DNA of 64,000 nucleotides from Alcaligenes pakistanensis (GTDB lineage Bacteria > Pseudomonadota > Gammaproteobacteria > Burkholderiales > Burkholderiaceae_B): NCBI RefSeq assembly GCF_014652815.1, contig NZ_BMZN01000004.1, positions 127,137 to 191,136 of the forward strand, given 5' to 3'. Under the pieces are notes generated by a model. It saw only the letters and a list, made by a program, of their open reading frames with translations. It did no database searches and had not been told where the DNA came from. Within the stretch, counting starts at the first letter, position 1, and each line of letters opens with the position of its first letter. The translations under genes were made by a program, and so were the position numbers. Positions 62,947 through 64,000 of this stretch are shown one piece after another.

Positions 62947-63684
62947 ATGCCCACTTCCACGCTGACTGTTCTAAGTGGTGCTTCACGAGGTCTGGGCTTG
63001 TCCCTGGCCCGTCAGGCACTGGCCGCGGGCCATCAGTTGATCACTCTGGCCCGCAGTGAACTGCAACTGGATGCGCCCCAAGGGGCTCACCAGCATCTGC
63101 AAGTAGACCTGGCCAGCGCGGAAGGCGCACAACAGGCTGCCAAGGCCCTGCAAGCCTTACTTAGCCAGACACAGGCTCAACGCTACGTGCTCATTAACAA
63201 TGCCGGCACGGTTGATCCCGTTGGGCAGGCCAGCCACCTGCTCGATGCCCAGGCCATTACACAGGCGCTGCAATTGAATGTCGCCAGTGTCATGAGCCTG
63301 ACCGCCGCCTTTTTACAAGGCGCCCCCCAGGATGCCCAGCGACAGGTGCTCAATATCTCTTCGGGTGCAGGCCGCAAGCCCGTATCGGGCTGGGCCGTGT
63401 ATGGCTCCAGCAAAGCAGCGCTGGATTTCTATACCCAGACCCTGAAGCTGGAAAACCCCGAGCTGGCGGTTTGCTCCCTGGCCCCTGGCGTGGTGGATAC
63501 CGATATGCAAGGCCATATCCGTAGCCAGTCCCGCGACCAGTTCCCGAATCTGAATCGCTTTATCGACCTGCATCAGCAAGGTCAGCTAAGCAGCCCGGAC
63601 GAGACGGCCGAGCGAATTTTGCGCCACCTGGACAGCCCCGCTTTTGGCCAGCACATCCTGGATGACATCCGCCACTACGAATAA
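62947..63684 (+). CDS. Short-chain dehydrogenase/reductase (sepiapterin reductase-like)
   Basis: A 245-residue Rossmann-fold enzyme. The dinucleotide motif is [20 protein letters not shown] (residues 9-28), followed by [15 protein letters not shown] (about 85), the catalytic Ser in [11 protein letters not shown] and the YxxxK in [11 protein letters not shown] (about 156-160). The layout recalls benzil/sepiapterin reductases that use NADPH. Its ATG is 1 bp after the prfB stop, so it is cotranscribed with prfB and lysS. The substrate is unknown. Confidence 0.92.
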   Translation: MPTSTLTVLSGASRGLGLSLARQALAAGHQLITLARSELQLDAPQGAHQHLQVDLASAEGAQQAAKALQALLSQTQAQRYVLINNAGTVDPVGQASHLLDAQAITQALQLNVASVMSLTAAFLQGAPQDAQRQVLNISSGAGRKPVSGWAVYGSSKAALDFYTQTLKLENPELAVCSLAPGVVDTDMQGHIRSQSRDQFPNLNRFIDLHQQGQLSSPDETAERILRHLDSPAFGQHILDDIRHYE

Positions 63685-63695
63685 GTACTGACACA

Positions 63696-64000
63696 ATGAC
63701 TGAACAGCTAGACACTTCCGCACCCGTCGTAGACGAAAACCGCCTGATCGCCGAGCGTCGTTCCAAACTGGATCGCCTGCGCGAACAGGGCATCGCCTAC
63801 CCCAACGATTTCCGCCCTGATGCCCACGCGGCCGAACTGCACAGCCAATACGGCGAACAGGACAAGGACGCCCTGGCTGCCACCGCCAAAACCGTGAAAG
63901 TGGCAGGCCGCATGATGCTCAAACGCGTCATGGGTAAAGCCAGTTTTGCCACGCTGCAAGACACCTCTGGCCGCATCCAGATCTATCTGGACAAAGCCGC
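63696..64000 (+). CDS. lysS: Lysyl-tRNA synthetase, class II (3' truncated by window edge)
   Basis: The first 101 codons are visible, from ATG 63696, 11 bp after the SDR stop. [25 protein letters not shown] is the conserved N-terminal helix of LysS, and [35 protein letters not shown] begins its OB-fold anticodon-binding domain. The prfB-lysS neighbourhood is conserved in many proteobacteria; here an SDR gene is placed between. The enzyme charges tRNA-Lys. Confidence 0.97.
   Translation, partial: MTEQLDTSAPVVDENRLIAERRSKLDRLREQGIAYPNDFRPDAHAAELHSQYGEQDKDALAATAKTVKVAGRMMLKRVMGKASFATLQDTSGRIQIYLDKA

Overview
The window looks like a chromosomal segment of a betaproteobacterium of the order Burkholderiales, most likely family Alcaligenaceae and probably Alcaligenes itself. 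This is an inference from moderately high GC, the protein families, the 89-residue betaproteobacterial-type IF-1 and the order of the housekeeping genes; no rRNA or tRNA was found to confirm it. The left 30 kb is mainly accessory (iron, transport, regulators, catabolism, methionine). The right 30 kb is mainly housekeeping (guaA, guaB, purL, greB, comEC, tatD, lolCD, recJ, infA, prfB, lysS).

Region by region. 1-6.9 kb: the end of a FecR anti-sigma factor, a TonB-dependent siderophore receptor with an N-terminal signalling (STN) domain, a DUF3649 / PepSY / DUF3325 inner-membrane set and a beta-propeller lipoprotein. Together they form one iron-siderophore uptake unit closed by a terminator. 7.2-11.5 kb: an OmpR-type two-component system followed by TctB and TctA subunits of a tripartite tricarboxylate transporter, without TctC. 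11.6-18.4 kb: an MFS exporter behind nested palindromes, then a minus-strand run of DHA2 exporter, GlxA-type AraC regulator, long amidohydrolase and SnoaL-like protein, with a divergent LysR regulator. 18.5-23.4 kb: an AidB-like acyl-CoA dehydrogenase with its TetR regulator, and a second TetR regulator divergent from a DJ-1/PfpI protein.

23.6-29.3 kb is a methionine block. A folate-independent core methionine synthase (MesD type) and its DUF1852 partner (MesX type) lie beside full-length folate-dependent MetE and its activator MetR, with a perfect MetR box in front of metR. 29.7-33.2 kb holds a MarR-controlled meta-cleavage-type catabolic operon (VOC protein, flavin reductase-like protein, HpaH-type hydratase, HpaI-type aldolase), followed by a decayed IS3-family remnant. 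guaA (33.8-35.4 kb) is separated from guaB (39.1-40.6 kb) by an accessory block: alpha/beta hydrolase, AraC regulator, EamA exporter, an 8-bp tandem repeat and a 231-bp element with perfect 32-bp inverted ends.

40.6-53 kb is a minus-strand housekeeping run: purL, greB, a PHP phosphoesterase, an alpha/beta hydrolase, comEC (preceded by a coupled 6-codon mini-ORF), tatD, lolD and lolC. Divergent from it are a conserved protein and recJ, closed by an unusual 31-bp perfect terminator hairpin. Two more EamA exporters, a BASS-family symporter, infA behind a 0.5-kb leader with a strong promoter/operator, a chemoreceptor, prfB with its programmed +1 frameshift, an SDR oxidoreductase and the start of lysS complete the window.

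No CRISPR array, intact insertion sequence, prophage, tRNA or rRNA was seen. The least explained parts are the 231-bp inverted-repeat element, the 59.0-59.6 kb leader region, the N-terminal extension of the amidohydrolase and the substrate of the hpaHI-type cluster.
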